Assembly (NCBI GenBank): GCA_018242585.1
Contig: JAFEBQ010000008.1
Location: forward strand, 1 to 57,491
DNA length: 57,491 nt
From: Planctomycetota bacterium
GTDB taxonomy: Bacteria > Planctomycetota > Planctomycetia > Pirellulales > PNKZ01
Direction of reading: 5' to 3'
The first letter of the stretch is position 1, and the number at the start of each line of letters is the position of its first letter. A program made the position numbers and the translations under genes. The notes beneath the pieces were generated by a model. The model was given only the letters and a program-made list of their open reading frames with translations. It was not told where the DNA came from and made no database searches. Of the stretch, positions 35,401 to 43,751 are shown one piece after another.

Positions 35401-36393
35401 GCCGCGCCGCCAGGTCCAGCTGTTGACATACGGCAGATTGCCGGGCAACTGAGCCACGCGGTTCCACCAGCCGGGATGGGCCGGATCGATTTCGACCAGC
35501 ACGTCCCACGCCGGCAAGCTGGTGCCCATGGGAATCCGGTTCGGGCCGACGACGACAAATTGCCAGTGCCGTTCGTCCATCGCGCCGCGCATGGTCAAGC
35601 GATCGGTCAGGTTGCGTCTCGTCGCGTTCAACACGACCTCGTACGCCCCTTCGCCGGCGGGCACGACAAACTCGAACGGCTGCGCCGCGATCGGCTCGGC
35701 CCCGACGGTGAACTCGCGCTCGTCGTTCCAGAACACGCGACCCGTGCCGACAGCCGCCAGCCGCGCTTGCAGGCGTACGCGGGTGCCCGCGGCCACCTGC
35801 GGCATATTAGGCTGGACTTGCCAGGCGACGGTATCGTCCGGCGCGTAGACGAGCGATTGCCGATCGAGCGTGACACGCAGCTTGTCGCCGGGCGCGCGGC
35901 GGACGACGACTCGGCTCCCTTGGCCGTCGAGCACGCTGCTGTGGAACTCTTCGACGATTTGTTCCAGCGGCACAACGATCGGCGCTGCCCGTGGCGAGCG
36001 ATCCCCCGCGGCGCGTTGATCGGCCGGTCGCAGTTCGATGACCAGCTTGGCTTCAAGCGGCGCGACGATCTGCACGTCGACACCGTCGTAGCGGCGGCGA
36101 CTGGGCGTGGCGACGATCACTCGACCGTCGTCCTCGAAGATTGAACCTGGCTCGTCCGCTTCGAGTCCCAGCGCGGCCGGCGCGAACACTTGCCCTTCGG
36201 TCACCGAAATCGTGCCGGCCCAGCGCCGTTCCTGAGTGCCACCCCACTCGATGCGCAGCCGCAACGATGTTTCAGCAGCGGCCAGCGGCGCCACGAACGT
36301 CAGCAACCAGAGCGCGCAACAACCGACGCGGATCAAGCCCACTGGCTTGCGCGAGAAATCAATGGCGCGATGCGGACGTCCTTGTCCGGTCAT
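32422..36393 (-). CDS. Large secreted protein with putative glycoside-hydrolase-like barrel and CBM-like domain
   Basis: 1323 aa. A basic start and hydrophobic segment (about 20-40, VGCCALWLLTFVAPLAAAE) indicate export. Residues about 45-480 are beta-rich. The middle (about 530-900) resembles family 10-like glycosylhydrolases (GHL10 type) or related TIM barrels: YVGYGGAMVSVYADGSSLYP, then HSFAGIALQLSADGFAQFP and MRAVHPNAKLHLVTAELFA. The C-terminal part (about 1088-1245) looks like a jelly-roll carbohydrate-binding module: NADFEQATRREGPVAGWEL, LSLGVWLRAP and a closing GEIWIDDVQLFDL. The product probably acts on or binds polysaccharide outside the cytoplasm. The catalytic residues could not be fixed. 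It is a lone gene upstream of a long spacer. Confidence 0.6.
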   Translation of the reverse strand: MTGQGRPHRAIDFSRKPVGLIRVGCCALWLLTFVAPLAAAETSLRLRIEWGGTQERRWAGTISVTEGQVFAPAALGLEADEPGSIFEDDGRVIVATPSRRRYDGVDVQIVAPLEAKLVIELRPADQRAAGDRSPRAAPIVVPLEQIVEEFHSSVLDGQGSRVVVRRAPGDKLRVTLDRQSLVYAPDDTVAWQVQPNMPQVAAGTRVRLQARLAAVGTGRVFWNDEREFTVGAEPIAAQPFEFVVPAGEGAYEVVLNATRRNLTDRLTMRGAMDERHWQFVVVGPNRIPMGTSLPAWDVLVEIDPAHPGWWNRVAQLPGNLPYVNSWTWRRGPLGNGEVAIKQHSLGALVQLDATQAGSDPRWEAYPLAVQRPGQPHVLEVEYPSDAPQSLDISIVEPNAAGAVLPIGLDSGVYLPAEAAGDKPAMLKHRLVFWPRTEAPLALIVNRGAQTRATYGKIRLLGPKGNSRSAAALATISNPLNRATDPLPDVHLPATQEAGAPKAERLIAAYFDRPLLPENFSAGGTTDTSSSPSGRTLDDWSSFWHSGQRLTEYLRYVGYGGAMVSVYADGSSLYPSQLLQPTPRYDDGVLLIGGHDPARKDVLELLLRLFDREELLFIAGLQFSAPLPELETLRRQGGGAVAGIDLIGADGQPWRARNTPRRELAPYYNPLDSRVQEAMLNVVRELAERGRDHHSFAGIALQLSADGFAQFPGAEWGYDEDTLARFERETRVDLGAAGPDALPRRAELLAGRYRSVWLAWRAKQLAQFYERMSAEMRAVHPNAKLHLVTAELFARPELQSQLRPSLTVDVKPDDLLLQAGIDGDTLAQSESVALLRSMRVAPLDDLTSQGPNLELNLAEQFERSLQGGRHAGTLFYHERNELPLPSFDAKSPFRKTYTRLVTVASPSGDYGRRRFIHALAAQDSQSWFDGGWMLPLGQEQATVELMNIFRQLPAGVFQPIGESTQPLAIRTLQKNGRTYMYAVNDSPWKVSAALIVNGSGSFRMQPLGSQRRGVTLQGEGAQRVCNLDLNPYDLVGTVFDGDVRISKPTVNVPPQLAESLEARIRDLWARAAALKSAAPIAGLANADFEQATRREGPVAGWELKPQAGARWELDATEAHDGKQSLHISAGAAGAELNSVPLLMPATGRLSLGVWLRAPANTQPTLRLGVEVLDGTTQVRNAVVGAPPAVQPLPTSWGQFVLPIHELPTDGPHRVRVRFELLGAGEIWIDDVQLFDLDFSEDERLELSKELALIEYKKNSGNYRDCLRLLEGYWPRFLVAHVPAVDVPLAKSPAELGPAGETKPEAERRAGLMDRFRRAIPDFLR

Positions 36394-36557
36394 CGATCGG
36401 CTGCCAACGGTTCACGAGGTGAAAAGCGAGCGTCGACCATCCTTGTCGCGCCCGGCTCGGGGGGAATCGAGCGGCGGATTATAACTCTGGTCGGCGGCGT
36501 GACCTACAGCGATCGGCCGAGATCGTTTTCAACGTGTGCTAGCTGTCGCGCCGCCGC

Positions 36558-37781
36558 TCATCGCCAAAGGGATGTGAGCAACGGCGACAGCGATGCCAGC
36601 GGTTCGCTGCTGGCGGCGTGCGATCGAGCGTCGCGGTACGCCTGTTCCAGCTCTTCGACCACTTGCGGCAAGCGAACCGCCACGTCGGTTTGCTCCCAGA
36701 AATCATCGGGCTTTGCGTACAAAAGCGCCTCGCCGCTGTCGGCCATATCCCCTGGCACGACGCGACTTCCGCGATGGCGCAGATACCAGGCCGCAGTTCG
36801 GATTCCCCATTCGCCCGTCGGCGACGCGACAACTGCCCGATCGCGCAGGCTCGCCGCGCTGCCTCGCGCCAGTGCTAGCACGTCGTTCGCCCCCTCGGTG
36901 TTCTGTGTCAGGCTTGCTAGCAGCGCCGTCGGTAAATCGGCCGGCTGCACGAGCGCCTGGGATCGTTCGCCACGAGCCAGACCGTCGGGCCAGTGAATCA
37001 GCCACGGCACGTGGACCGTCTCGCCGCAGACGGCTTCGTCCCAACAGCCAAAGCGATGATGCTCGCCCAGCGCGAGGCCGCGTACGCCGACCACGGCCAG
37101 CAGGGTGTTCTCGGCCAGGCCGAGCGCCGCCAGCCCGTCGCGCAAGTTGTCCAGGCACGCATCGAGCGTCAGCACCTGGGCGGCGTAGGCGCGCACCACG
37201 TTCCACAGTCGCTCCTCGTCCTCGCCGGGGGCGAGCGCTTCGTGCGGCGGCGCGAGCAAGCGCGGCGTCGGTGCGTCTTCTTCGTCGGAGTAACGATCGC
37301 ACAGCGCGTCGGGCGCATCCCAGACCGCGCCGAGCGCACCGGTGTGCAGCCACAACGCAAACGGCTGCTCGCGCGCCTCGGCCAGCCAGTCGAGCGCCGC
37401 GGCCGTCACGCCCGAGAGGTGCGTCTGTTCGACGTCCTCGGCCCGCTCAGTGGCGGGAACCACCGGCAGTTCGATTGACTCAACCGCGTCACCGGCCAGC
37501 AACTTGGCGACTTGTTGATCGTCGCTCAACATCGCGGTGCGATGCCCGGCCGCAGCCAGCGCTGACAAGAGGTGCCCGCCCGTCGGCGCGTCCTTCGTCG
37601 CGCGCAGTTGCCACCAGCCGCGGTACAACTCGGCCAGATCGGTTGAATGGACGATCACCTGGTCGAGCGCGAACGACTCGGCCGCCAATCGATCGAACGC
37701 CGGCGTCTCGATCCACGTGTTGCCAAAGCAGCCGAGATAGCCGGCGTGCAACCGGTCGACCGCCACGACCAGAAGATTCAC
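36558..37781 (-). CDS. Sulfatase-fold protein lacking the catalytic motif
   Basis: 407 aa. The N-terminus follows the alkaline phosphatase/sulfatase superfamily: LVVAVDRLHAGYLGCFG, then ETPAFDRLAAESFALDQVIV. Where active sulfatases have C/S-x-P-S-R to form formylglycine, this protein reads VHSTDLAELYRGWW (44-57), with neither Cys nor the Pro-Ser-Arg. The second metal Asp of the usual DD pair is Arg10. Later family landmarks (LDACLDNLRDGLAALGLAEN, VVGVRGLALGEHHRFG, VPWLIHWP) remain, though the usual D-H-G is VRG. It is therefore predicted inactive as a sulfatase. It begins 3 nt after the aldehyde dehydrogenase stop, so the two are co-transcribed. Confidence 0.8.
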   Translation of the reverse strand: MNLLVVAVDRLHAGYLGCFGNTWIETPAFDRLAAESFALDQVIVHSTDLAELYRGWWQLRATKDAPTGGHLLSALAAAGHRTAMLSDDQQVAKLLAGDAVESIELPVVPATERAEDVEQTHLSGVTAAALDWLAEAREQPFALWLHTGALGAVWDAPDALCDRYSDEEDAPTPRLLAPPHEALAPGEDEERLWNVVRAYAAQVLTLDACLDNLRDGLAALGLAENTLLAVVGVRGLALGEHHRFGCWDEAVCGETVHVPWLIHWPDGLARGERSQALVQPADLPTALLASLTQNTEGANDVLALARGSAASLRDRAVVASPTGEWGIRTAAWYLRHRGSRVVPGDMADSGEALLYAKPDDFWEQTDVAVRLPQVVEELEQAYRDARSHAASSEPLASLSPLLTSLWR

Positions 37782-37784
37782 GCC

Positions 37785-39377
37785 CTAGGCTCCTGCCGCG
37801 CCGACGTCGGCTTGCGTCCAACGACCGTCGATCAATCGCCACATGCGACCGTTCGGGTTCTTGTCCTGCAGCGCCGCCGGCAACCGTGCCGGACGAACGT
37901 GGTCGTAACAATGGAGCGCGCCGAACCGACGTAAGGCGGCCGGAATGCCCACCGCCGTAAAGCCGGGGTGACCGGTGGCCGGAAACGGGCCGCCGTGGTT
38001 CATCGCGGCGCTCACCGCCACGCCGGTCGGCATCTGATCGTTGAGCAATCGCCCCACGCGCCAACGCAAGTGCGGCGTAAGCTGGTCGTACAACGCGTCG
38101 TCCGACCCGCGAGTGTCGCTGTAGACGCAGCCGGTCAGGCTCCCTTCCAACGCATCGAAAATCTTGGCCAACTCGGCGGCATCGCGCGCCACGACCAACA
38201 GCGACGCGTTGCCGAACGCTTCGGTCTGGAACTCGTGCGGCTTTTGCAGGAATTGCGCGCCAGTCGCGCGCAACAGCGTGTTCTGGTAGCGATAGCCGGG
38301 GCCGTCGACCGGCTTGGCGCCCACCAGGACTTCGGCGCCGGCACCGCGCAAAGTGTCGACCCCCTGCCCCAGACTGCGCAGCACGCCCGACGACAGCAAC
38401 ACCGCAGGCTGGGCCTTTTGAAAGCGCTCGGTTATCGCGGCAATGAACCGATCGGTCTCGGCACCGGCCAGCAGCAGCACGAGCCCAGGATTGGTGCAGA
38501 ACTGCCCGGTTCCCATCAAGCAACTGGTGGTGAATTCATCGGCCAGCTTGTCAGCCCGCTCGGACAATGCACCCGGCAGCACCACCACGGGGTTGACGCT
38601 CGACAGTTCCAAGTAGATCGGCAGCCCGGCTGCGTCGGCGGCGACCTTTAGCTTCAGGCCGGCGCTACGCGATCCGGTGTAGGCGATCGCGCCCAAGCGC
38701 GGGTCGGCGGCCAAGCGCTCGCCGTCGGCATGGCTGGTCCGATAAATCAGTTGCACGGTCGCGGCCGGCAGGCCGGTGTCGACGACGGCCTGGTGTGCCA
38801 GTCGGGCAAGCAGTTGCGTCGTGCGCGGGTGCGAGGTGTTGGCCTTGGCGATCACTGGATTGCCGGCGGCAATGGCCGCGGCGAAATCTCCCCCCGACGC
38901 GCCATTGAACGCGAACGGAAAGTTGTTCGGGCCAAACACGCACACCGGCCCCAGCGGCGCCAGGCACGAGCGAATGCCGGCCTTGGTGTCGATGGTCGGC
39001 AGGGACCACGACCCTTCGCGGGCCGCTTCGGCCGCCTGGCGCAATTGCCCGGTGGTACGCGGCAGTTCGGCATCGGCCAAGCGCGGCTTGACCGGCAAGC
39101 CAGTTTCGGCGTGGGCCGAGGCGACCAGATCGGCCGCCGCTCCCTCGATCAACTCGGCCATGCGCAAGAGGAATTGCGCGATGCGTTCCGGCGTGATCGT
39201 GCGCAGTTGCACGGCGGCCTCGGCGGCGGCCGCCAGCGCGCCGTCGCAATCGGCCCAACTGCTCACCGGAAACTCGGGCGGCAGCCGTTCGCCGCTCGTG
39301 GGGTTATCGGCCTGGAACGAGCCGCTGGCCTGGTCCGAACGCCATTGGCCGGCAATCAAGACAGGTTCAAGTGACAT
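37785..39377 (-). CDS. Aldehyde dehydrogenase, alpha-ketoglutaric semialdehyde type
   Basis: 530 aa. It oxidises an aldehyde with NAD(P), most likely 2,5-dioxopentanoate (ketoglutaric semialdehyde) as in non-phosphorylating pentose and glucarate breakdown. Features: AGQWRSD start, FGPNNFPFAFN (148-158) with catalytic Asn, TGSRSAG near 234-240, Glu257 in YLELSSVNP and nucleophile Cys294 in GQFCTNPG. The QFCTNPG wording and a length above 500 aa match the ketoglutaric semialdehyde subgroup rather than common ALDHs. I chose the ATG at 39377; an in-frame codon 21 nt upstream exists. It is the first gene of a two-gene unit with the sulfatase-like gene. Confidence 0.85.
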   Translation of the reverse strand: MSLEPVLIAGQWRSDQASGSFQADNPTSGERLPPEFPVSSWADCDGALAAAAEAAVQLRTITPERIAQFLLRMAELIEGAAADLVASAHAETGLPVKPRLADAELPRTTGQLRQAAEAAREGSWSLPTIDTKAGIRSCLAPLGPVCVFGPNNFPFAFNGASGGDFAAAIAAGNPVIAKANTSHPRTTQLLARLAHQAVVDTGLPAATVQLIYRTSHADGERLAADPRLGAIAYTGSRSAGLKLKVAADAAGLPIYLELSSVNPVVVLPGALSERADKLADEFTTSCLMGTGQFCTNPGLVLLLAGAETDRFIAAITERFQKAQPAVLLSSGVLRSLGQGVDTLRGAGAEVLVGAKPVDGPGYRYQNTLLRATGAQFLQKPHEFQTEAFGNASLLVVARDAAELAKIFDALEGSLTGCVYSDTRGSDDALYDQLTPHLRWRVGRLLNDQMPTGVAVSAAMNHGGPFPATGHPGFTAVGIPAALRRFGALHCYDHVRPARLPAALQDKNPNGRMWRLIDGRWTQADVGAAGA

Positions 39378-39741
39378 GCGCGATGATCCTGGCAACAAGC
39401 GTCGAAACGCCGAGAAACGGGCGGTTTGACCTCAATGTACCCGGCCCGCCGACACGCCGAAAGGAGCCGGCTTGGGGGCCGGTGGACGGGGCGCGACGCG
39501 CCGACTAGGATGCCATTTGGGGAGCGGTTCATCGTGGAATAGGAACCATTTGAACCGCAAAGGCGCAAAGGACGCTAAGAAGGCATCCAAGAACCGTGAG
39601 TGGCTCTTGCCCGAAGCCTTCCTGACATCGCTATTCGCCTTTACTTTGCGCCCTTTGCGTCTTTGCGGTTCAAAACTTTCCGGTGTTTTCTAGCCAGATG
39701 CCGCCACAGCCAAGGGTGTTCGCAAGTCGATCAGTGCGTGG
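39378..39741. other. Divergent spacer with palindromic repeat
   Basis: 364 bp between the aldehyde dehydrogenase and plsC, which point apart. Its centre (39549-39675) is a dispersed-type palindrome; the remaining sequence should contain both promoters, but none is convincing. Confidence 0.5.
39549..39675. repeat. TTGAACCGCAAAGGCGCAAAGG palindromic element
   Basis: The left end TTTGAACCGCAAAGGCGCAA and the right end (39644-39675, CTTTGCGTCTTTGCGGTTCA) are near-perfect inverted repeats about 75 nt apart. Similar AACCGCAAAG-GCGCAAAG elements are widespread in planctomycete and other genomes. Only one copy is in this window. Confidence 0.6.
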
Positions 39742-40362
39742 ATGTTGAACCAAACGGAGATTGTGCGGCAAGTTCTGGCAGGAATCGCGCGACTGCTGGC
39801 CGGGGCCAGCGTGCGCTGGATCGACTGTCAGCCCGACACGTGCCAGCGCATTTATTTTGCGAACCATACCAGCCATCTCGACGCATTGATCCTCTGGTCG
39901 TCGTTGCCGGCCCAGGTGCGACAACTGACGCGGCCGGTCGCCGCCCGCGACTATTGGGAGCAAGGCTTCGTGCGGCGTTACCTGGCCCGCCACGTGTTCG
40001 ACGCGTTGCTGATCGATCGCAAGAACATCAAGGTCCACCAAAGCCCGGTCGACCTGATGATCAAGGCGATCGGCGACACCCATTCGCTGATCGTGTTTCC
40101 CGAAGGGCATCGCAGCGTGACCGACGACGTGGGGGAATTCAAAAGCGGGCTGTACTATCTGGCCAAGAAGCGCCCCGACTTGGAGTTGGTGCCGGTGCAT
40201 ATCGACAATATGAATCGCGTCTTACCGCGGGGCGAGTTTCTGCCGGTGCCGATGCTCAGTTGCATCACGTTCGGCGCGCCGATCTGGCTGGAAAAGGGTG
40301 AGCCCAAGACCGACTTTTTGAACCGCGCCCGCGAGGCGGTGGTGAACCTGAAGGACCGATAA
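39742..40362 (+). CDS. plsC: 1-acylglycerol-3-phosphate acyltransferase (PlsC family)
   Basis: 206 aa. Predicted to transfer an acyl chain to lysophosphatidic acid, giving phosphatidic acid at the inner membrane. The acyltransferase block I is NHTSHLD (H-x4-D) at about 41-47, and block III is FPEGHRS near 119-125; FKSGLYYLAKK and VPVHIDNM follow as usual. The start ATG at 39742 precedes a hydrophobic amphipathic helix. cdsA, the enzyme for the next step, starts 6 nt downstream, so the pair is an operon with a shared pathway. Confidence 0.88.
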   Translation: MLNQTEIVRQVLAGIARLLAGASVRWIDCQPDTCQRIYFANHTSHLDALILWSSLPAQVRQLTRPVAARDYWEQGFVRRYLARHVFDALLIDRKNIKVHQSPVDLMIKAIGDTHSLIVFPEGHRSVTDDVGEFKSGLYYLAKKRPDLELVPVHIDNMNRVLPRGEFLPVPMLSCITFGAPIWLEKGEPKTDFLNRAREAVVNLKDR

Positions 40363-40368
40363 CGCGCG

Positions 40369-41319
40369 ATGAACAACCTGTCTACTTTAGCGCTGGTCGG
40401 CTCGGTGCTGTTGCTGTTGGGATTGGCAACAGGGCTGGGGCAACTGCTGCGCCGGCAGCGCGAGACCGGGTTCGACTCGGCGGCCGTCGAGCAATTCAAC
40501 TCGCGGATTCGCGCCTGGTGGCTGCTGTGCGCCGTGCTGGCCGCGGCGTTTTTCCTGCCGGGGCGGTTGCCGACCGAGATACTGTTCGGGCTGTTGTCGT
40601 TCTGGGCATTGCGCGAGTTTGTCACCCTGACGCCCACGCGCATGGCCGACCATCGCACGCTGTTTTGGGTGTTTTTCGCCTTCACGCCGCTGCAATATGT
40701 GCTGGTCGCCCAGAAGCAGTACCAGCTCTACAGCATCGTGATCCCGGTTTACGGCTTTCTGTTCATTCCGGCCCGCGTGGCGCTGGCCGGCGACTTCAAG
40801 CGCTATCTCGAGCGGTGCGCCAAGATTCAAGCGGGGCTGATGATCTGCGTCTACTGCCTGAGCCACGCGCCGGCCTTGCTGCAGTTGGAGTTTCCCGACC
40901 CCAACTACGACCAGCGGCAGTTGCTGTTTTATTTCATCCTGGTGGTCGTGGCTGGCGACGCGTTCAGCTACTTGTGCGACAAGCTGTTCGGCCGCCACGT
41001 GATCGTCCCCACGATCAACGCCAATCGAACCTGGGAAGGGTTTATCGGCGGGCTGGCCTGCGCCACGATGTTCGGCATGGCCATGAAATGGACCACGCCG
41101 TTCGAGTTTTACCAGGCCGCGGGCATGGCCGCCGCCACCACGGTGATGGGCTTCGCCGGCGGCTTGACCATGTCAGCGATCAAGCGCGACCGGGGCGTGA
41201 AGGACTATGGCACGCTGGTGCAAGGGCACGGGGGCGTCTTGGACCGGATCGACTCGCTCTGCTTCGCCGCGCCGGTCTTCTTTCACTTTACGCGGTATTT
41301 ATTCTTGCCCACGAACTAG
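40369..41319 (+). CDS. cdsA: Phosphatidate cytidylyltransferase CdsA
   Basis: 316 aa with eight or so transmembrane helices. Converts phosphatidic acid and CTP to CDP-diacylglycerol. The family signature is present near the C-terminus: SAIKRDRGVKDYGTLVQGHG then GVLDRIDSL. Earlier conserved polar residues in the NANRTWEGFIGG and GDAFSYLCDKLFGRH segments match. It follows plsC, giving a two-step phospholipid unit. Confidence 0.92.
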   Translation: MNNLSTLALVGSVLLLLGLATGLGQLLRRQRETGFDSAAVEQFNSRIRAWWLLCAVLAAAFFLPGRLPTEILFGLLSFWALREFVTLTPTRMADHRTLFWVFFAFTPLQYVLVAQKQYQLYSIVIPVYGFLFIPARVALAGDFKRYLERCAKIQAGLMICVYCLSHAPALLQLEFPDPNYDQRQLLFYFILVVVAGDAFSYLCDKLFGRHVIVPTINANRTWEGFIGGLACATMFGMAMKWTTPFEFYQAAGMAAATTVMGFAGGLTMSAIKRDRGVKDYGTLVQGHGGVLDRIDSLCFAAPVFFHFTRYLFLPTN

Positions 41320-41695
41320 GATCGGCCTGCCATCGTGACGACGAAGGGTGGTTCTCGTCGCGCGGTGGCAAACGTCGCTGGTGAGGGGTAAGCTGAACAA
41401 GGCAGGCACGAACGAGTCGAGACGCCCGAACCGTCCGGCAGCCCGGGCAGGCAAGTTTTTGACGATTTTTCTGCTTGTCCGTAACCCGCTTGGGTGTGTC
41501 GCATCCAAGCGAGTTAAACCCAACGGTGACATCGAACCAAGCATTGAAAGCGGCTTGTCTAGACCTCGCTTGAGCGTGGCATTTGTTCGGTTCTTATTTG
41601 CAAGCAATCGCCTCTCGACATTGCTGTGACTCGTGATGAATCAACGATCATTTTTCAGTCGGCCCAGCCTCCCTGTTCACCTGGAGTTATTCGCG
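41320..41695. other. Spacer after cdsA
   Basis: 376 bp with no convincing gene. It contains CGGTGACATCGAACCAAGC (about 41522-41540) and GCATCCAAGCGAGTTAAACC, short segments that recur in altered order at about 42556-42582, so it seems to hold scattered repeat pieces. GGAG at 41683 may serve the next gene. Confidence 0.4.
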
Positions 41696-42523
41696 ATGCG
41701 AATTTGCGTGAGCGTTTTGCTGAGCGTGGCATTTACTCCTCTAATTGTGCTGGGTCAGACCAAACAGTCTGACCCGATGGACGGTCGAAACGAACTAATC
41801 GGTATAAGCGGTGGCGTCGAAATATCGGCGATTAGGGTAAAGCGCGAGCGTGTTTCCTACTCTGCAAAAAGCGCGAAGCTTAACAGCATGGATTTGACCA
41901 TTTGTCCTACACTCGATTATGCGCCTGGCAACGCCGATTTCCTCGTGCAGCTCATCGAGCTAAGCCCGATTGAAGACAATACAGGCACATTACTTTCAAC
42001 AGATGAACGCCTTGAAAACATTGATTGTCTGAAAGGCGAAACCAAGTGCTCTGAAACGCATTCATTTCGTGGCAGGCAGGGACCAGTGGTCCATTTGATG
42101 CTCGACGCGCCTCGGCGTGGTGCAGAGTCTCTCAAGTTGATACGCGGAAAAGTGAAAGTGTCTCGTGGGATTACTGTAAAAGCAGTATTCCTCGATCCTG
42201 CTGCGATCAGTGGAAAGGAACTCAAGCACAAAAGCCTTGAAGGATTCTCGACTCACATGACAATCGAACACAAAGACGGCGAGACAACTTTGGTTTTAAA
42301 GGTTCCACCTGAGCATTCCCGGCTCGTCACTTGGGGCTTGGGCAAAGACGGCATACTTTTGACAGAAGACTTTAAATCGGAAAGTGTTCGCGACGGCGCG
42401 GCCATCTTGGAGACGAGATATAAGGTAAATTACTCGCAAGACCTTTTTCTTGGCCTTATCGTCGCGAGACCGACCATTTCCAAAACTCTTGAATTCGAAT
42501 TCAAGAACATAGCGCTTCCATGA
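41696..42523 (+). CDS. Secreted protein of unknown function
   Basis: 275 aa. It begins with a signal peptide MRICVSVLLSVAFTPLIVLG, and the mature part is beta-rich with four Cys in the first half (TICPTLDY, IDCLKGETKCSE). C-terminal strands include TTLVLKVPPEHSRLVTWGLG and LEFEFKNIALP. No family is recognised. I chose the ATG at 41696 (TGGAG nearby) instead of one 63 nt earlier because the signal starts here. Base composition is visibly lower in G+C than the flanking genes, so acquisition is possible; it is framed by repeats. Confidence 0.65.
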   Translation: MRICVSVLLSVAFTPLIVLGQTKQSDPMDGRNELIGISGGVEISAIRVKRERVSYSAKSAKLNSMDLTICPTLDYAPGNADFLVQLIELSPIEDNTGTLLSTDERLENIDCLKGETKCSETHSFRGRQGPVVHLMLDAPRRGAESLKLIRGKVKVSRGITVKAVFLDPAAISGKELKHKSLEGFSTHMTIEHKDGETTLVLKVPPEHSRLVTWGLGKDGILLTEDFKSESVRDGAAILETRYKVNYSQDLFLGLIVARPTISKTLEFEFKNIALP

Positions 42524-42581
42524 ACCGCTTGGAATCGCGTGCTGTAATTCCCCCTCGGTGACATCGACCCAAGCGAGTTAG

Positions 42582-42671
42582 GCCGGGGGCCATGCTCAAG
42601 GCATTAAGCCTTGAGCATGCTTGGTACACGCTTCACATGCTCAAACAAGAAGTTTGAGCATGGCACCCCGC
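42582..42671. repeat. CATGCTCAAG double hairpin, copy 2
   Basis: Two hairpins in tandem: CATGCTCAAGGC/GCCTTGAGCATG (42591-42619) and CATGCTCAAAC/GTTTGAGCATG (42636-42662), within outer GGCCGGGGGCC/GGCACCCCG-like arms. It is related to the element at 31048-31099. Confidence 0.6.
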
Positions 42672-42673
42672 CT

Positions 42674-42812
42674 AACCCTTCTCACCCCGGGAGAAGGTGG
42701 TGAGCGCAGCGAACCGGATGAGGGTCCACGTGGCCTGATGTCACGCATTCTCGTCGGTCGACATGGACCCTCATCCGGCCTTCGGCCACCTTCTCCCGGA
42801 GGGAGAAGGGTT
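42674..42812. repeat. Long palindromic repeat, copy 2
   Basis: The same arms as 27714-27840: CCCTTCTCACCCCGGGAGAA, GGTGGTGAGCGCAGCG and CCGGATGAGGGTCCA at the left, GGACCCTCATCCGG and CCACCTTCTCCCGG at the right. The central 25-30 bp differ between the copies, so the arms, not the loop, are conserved. Confidence 0.75.
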
Positions 42813-42887
42813 GGCGCTGGCTCGGGGACGGTGGAACAGTGTCGCGCCGATCCGTCATTGTGGTCGAATGCTCATGGTGAGGCCTGC

Positions 42888-43751
42888 TCACTGCCGGCGT
42901 TGTTGATAGCGGCGGCTGGCTTCTTCGAGGAATTGTCGTTCTTCGCGGGTCAGGCTTTCCTCCCCTTCGCTGCTCCACTTGGCCAGGATCTGATCGACGC
43001 GCTGTTGCACCCGGTCCATGCCGTGTTCGTCGGGTTCTTCGCGGTGGACGCGGAGCTTCGGCCGACGCCAGGCTTTCAAGCTGAGCCAGTCGGTCGGGAC
43101 GATGCCCGACAATCGCCAGCCGAAGTATTTGTAGGCTACCGCAAAGGCCGAGCCCGCCAGGTGAACCTGGTACGCCACGCCCCCGCGGGCAGGATTCGCC
43201 GTCAGGTCAAAGAACACGTACATCGCCGCCATGACCCAGGCGGGCAGGGGCAGAAAGCCCATGAACAAGACGCGGCGGTGCGGATAGTGCAGCGCGAACA
43301 GCACCGTCATTCCCATGACGGCTCCCGACGCCCCCAGCACCACTCCCTGTCGTTGCATGGCGAGCATCGACACCAACCAGACCAGCGCGCCGAAGACGAG
43401 CATGGCCAGGTAGACCAACGTGAACTCGCGCTTGCCATAAATCTGTTCGATATCGCGGCCGAAGAAAAACAGCCCCAGCATATTGAATACGACGTGCTGG
43501 ATGCTTTGCCAATCGTGGACGAACCCGTAGGTCACCAACTGCCAAATCATCCAGGGGTGCTGGAACCAGTCGGCGGTCAGCAACAGCGACTCGACAATCG
43601 GCACCGGGACATTTTGCCCTCGTTGCAGAAGATAGACCGCGATGAACACCACCACGTTCAGCACAATGAGAATGCCGACGGCGGTGCGCGGCCCGCTGAA
43701 GGTGCTGGGGGCGTCGTCTTCGCGCGAATAGTCCCGGTCGTAGATACCCAT
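42888..43751 (-). CDS. Rhomboid family intramembrane serine protease
   Basis: 287 aa with six transmembrane helices, and a cytoplasmic C-terminal tail of about 75 residues rich in charges. Rhomboids cleave substrate helices within the membrane. The catalytic Ser142 lies in LGASGAVMG, the His197 in VHLAGSAFA, and the HVVFNMLGLFFFG segment (86-98) with His86 and Asn90 gives the oxyanion region. The N-terminus has a conserved planctomycete-type GIYDRDY. The gene is alone, convergent to the preceding secreted protein gene; substrate unknown. Confidence 0.9.
   Translation of the reverse strand: MGIYDRDYSREDDAPSTFSGPRTAVGILIVLNVVVFIAVYLLQRGQNVPVPIVESLLLTADWFQHPWMIWQLVTYGFVHDWQSIQHVVFNMLGLFFFGRDIEQIYGKREFTLVYLAMLVFGALVWLVSMLAMQRQGVVLGASGAVMGMTVLFALHYPHRRVLFMGFLPLPAWVMAAMYVFFDLTANPARGGVAYQVHLAGSAFAVAYKYFGWRLSGIVPTDWLSLKAWRRPKLRVHREEPDEHGMDRVQQRVDQILAKWSSEGEESLTREERQFLEEASRRYQQRRQ

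Larger units (their letters stand above)
42524..42887. other. Repeat-filled spacer
   Basis: 364 bp with two repeat families: the CATGCTCAAG double hairpin (42582-42671) and the long palindrome copy 2 (42674-42812). It lies between convergent genes, so no promoter is needed; nothing else is seen. Confidence 0.6.

Noticed and set aside
34924..36144. A 406-aa open frame on the + strand inside the 1323-aa gene
   Set aside because: Low-complexity, no signal or motif; the minus-strand frame has a signal peptide and domain-like structure.
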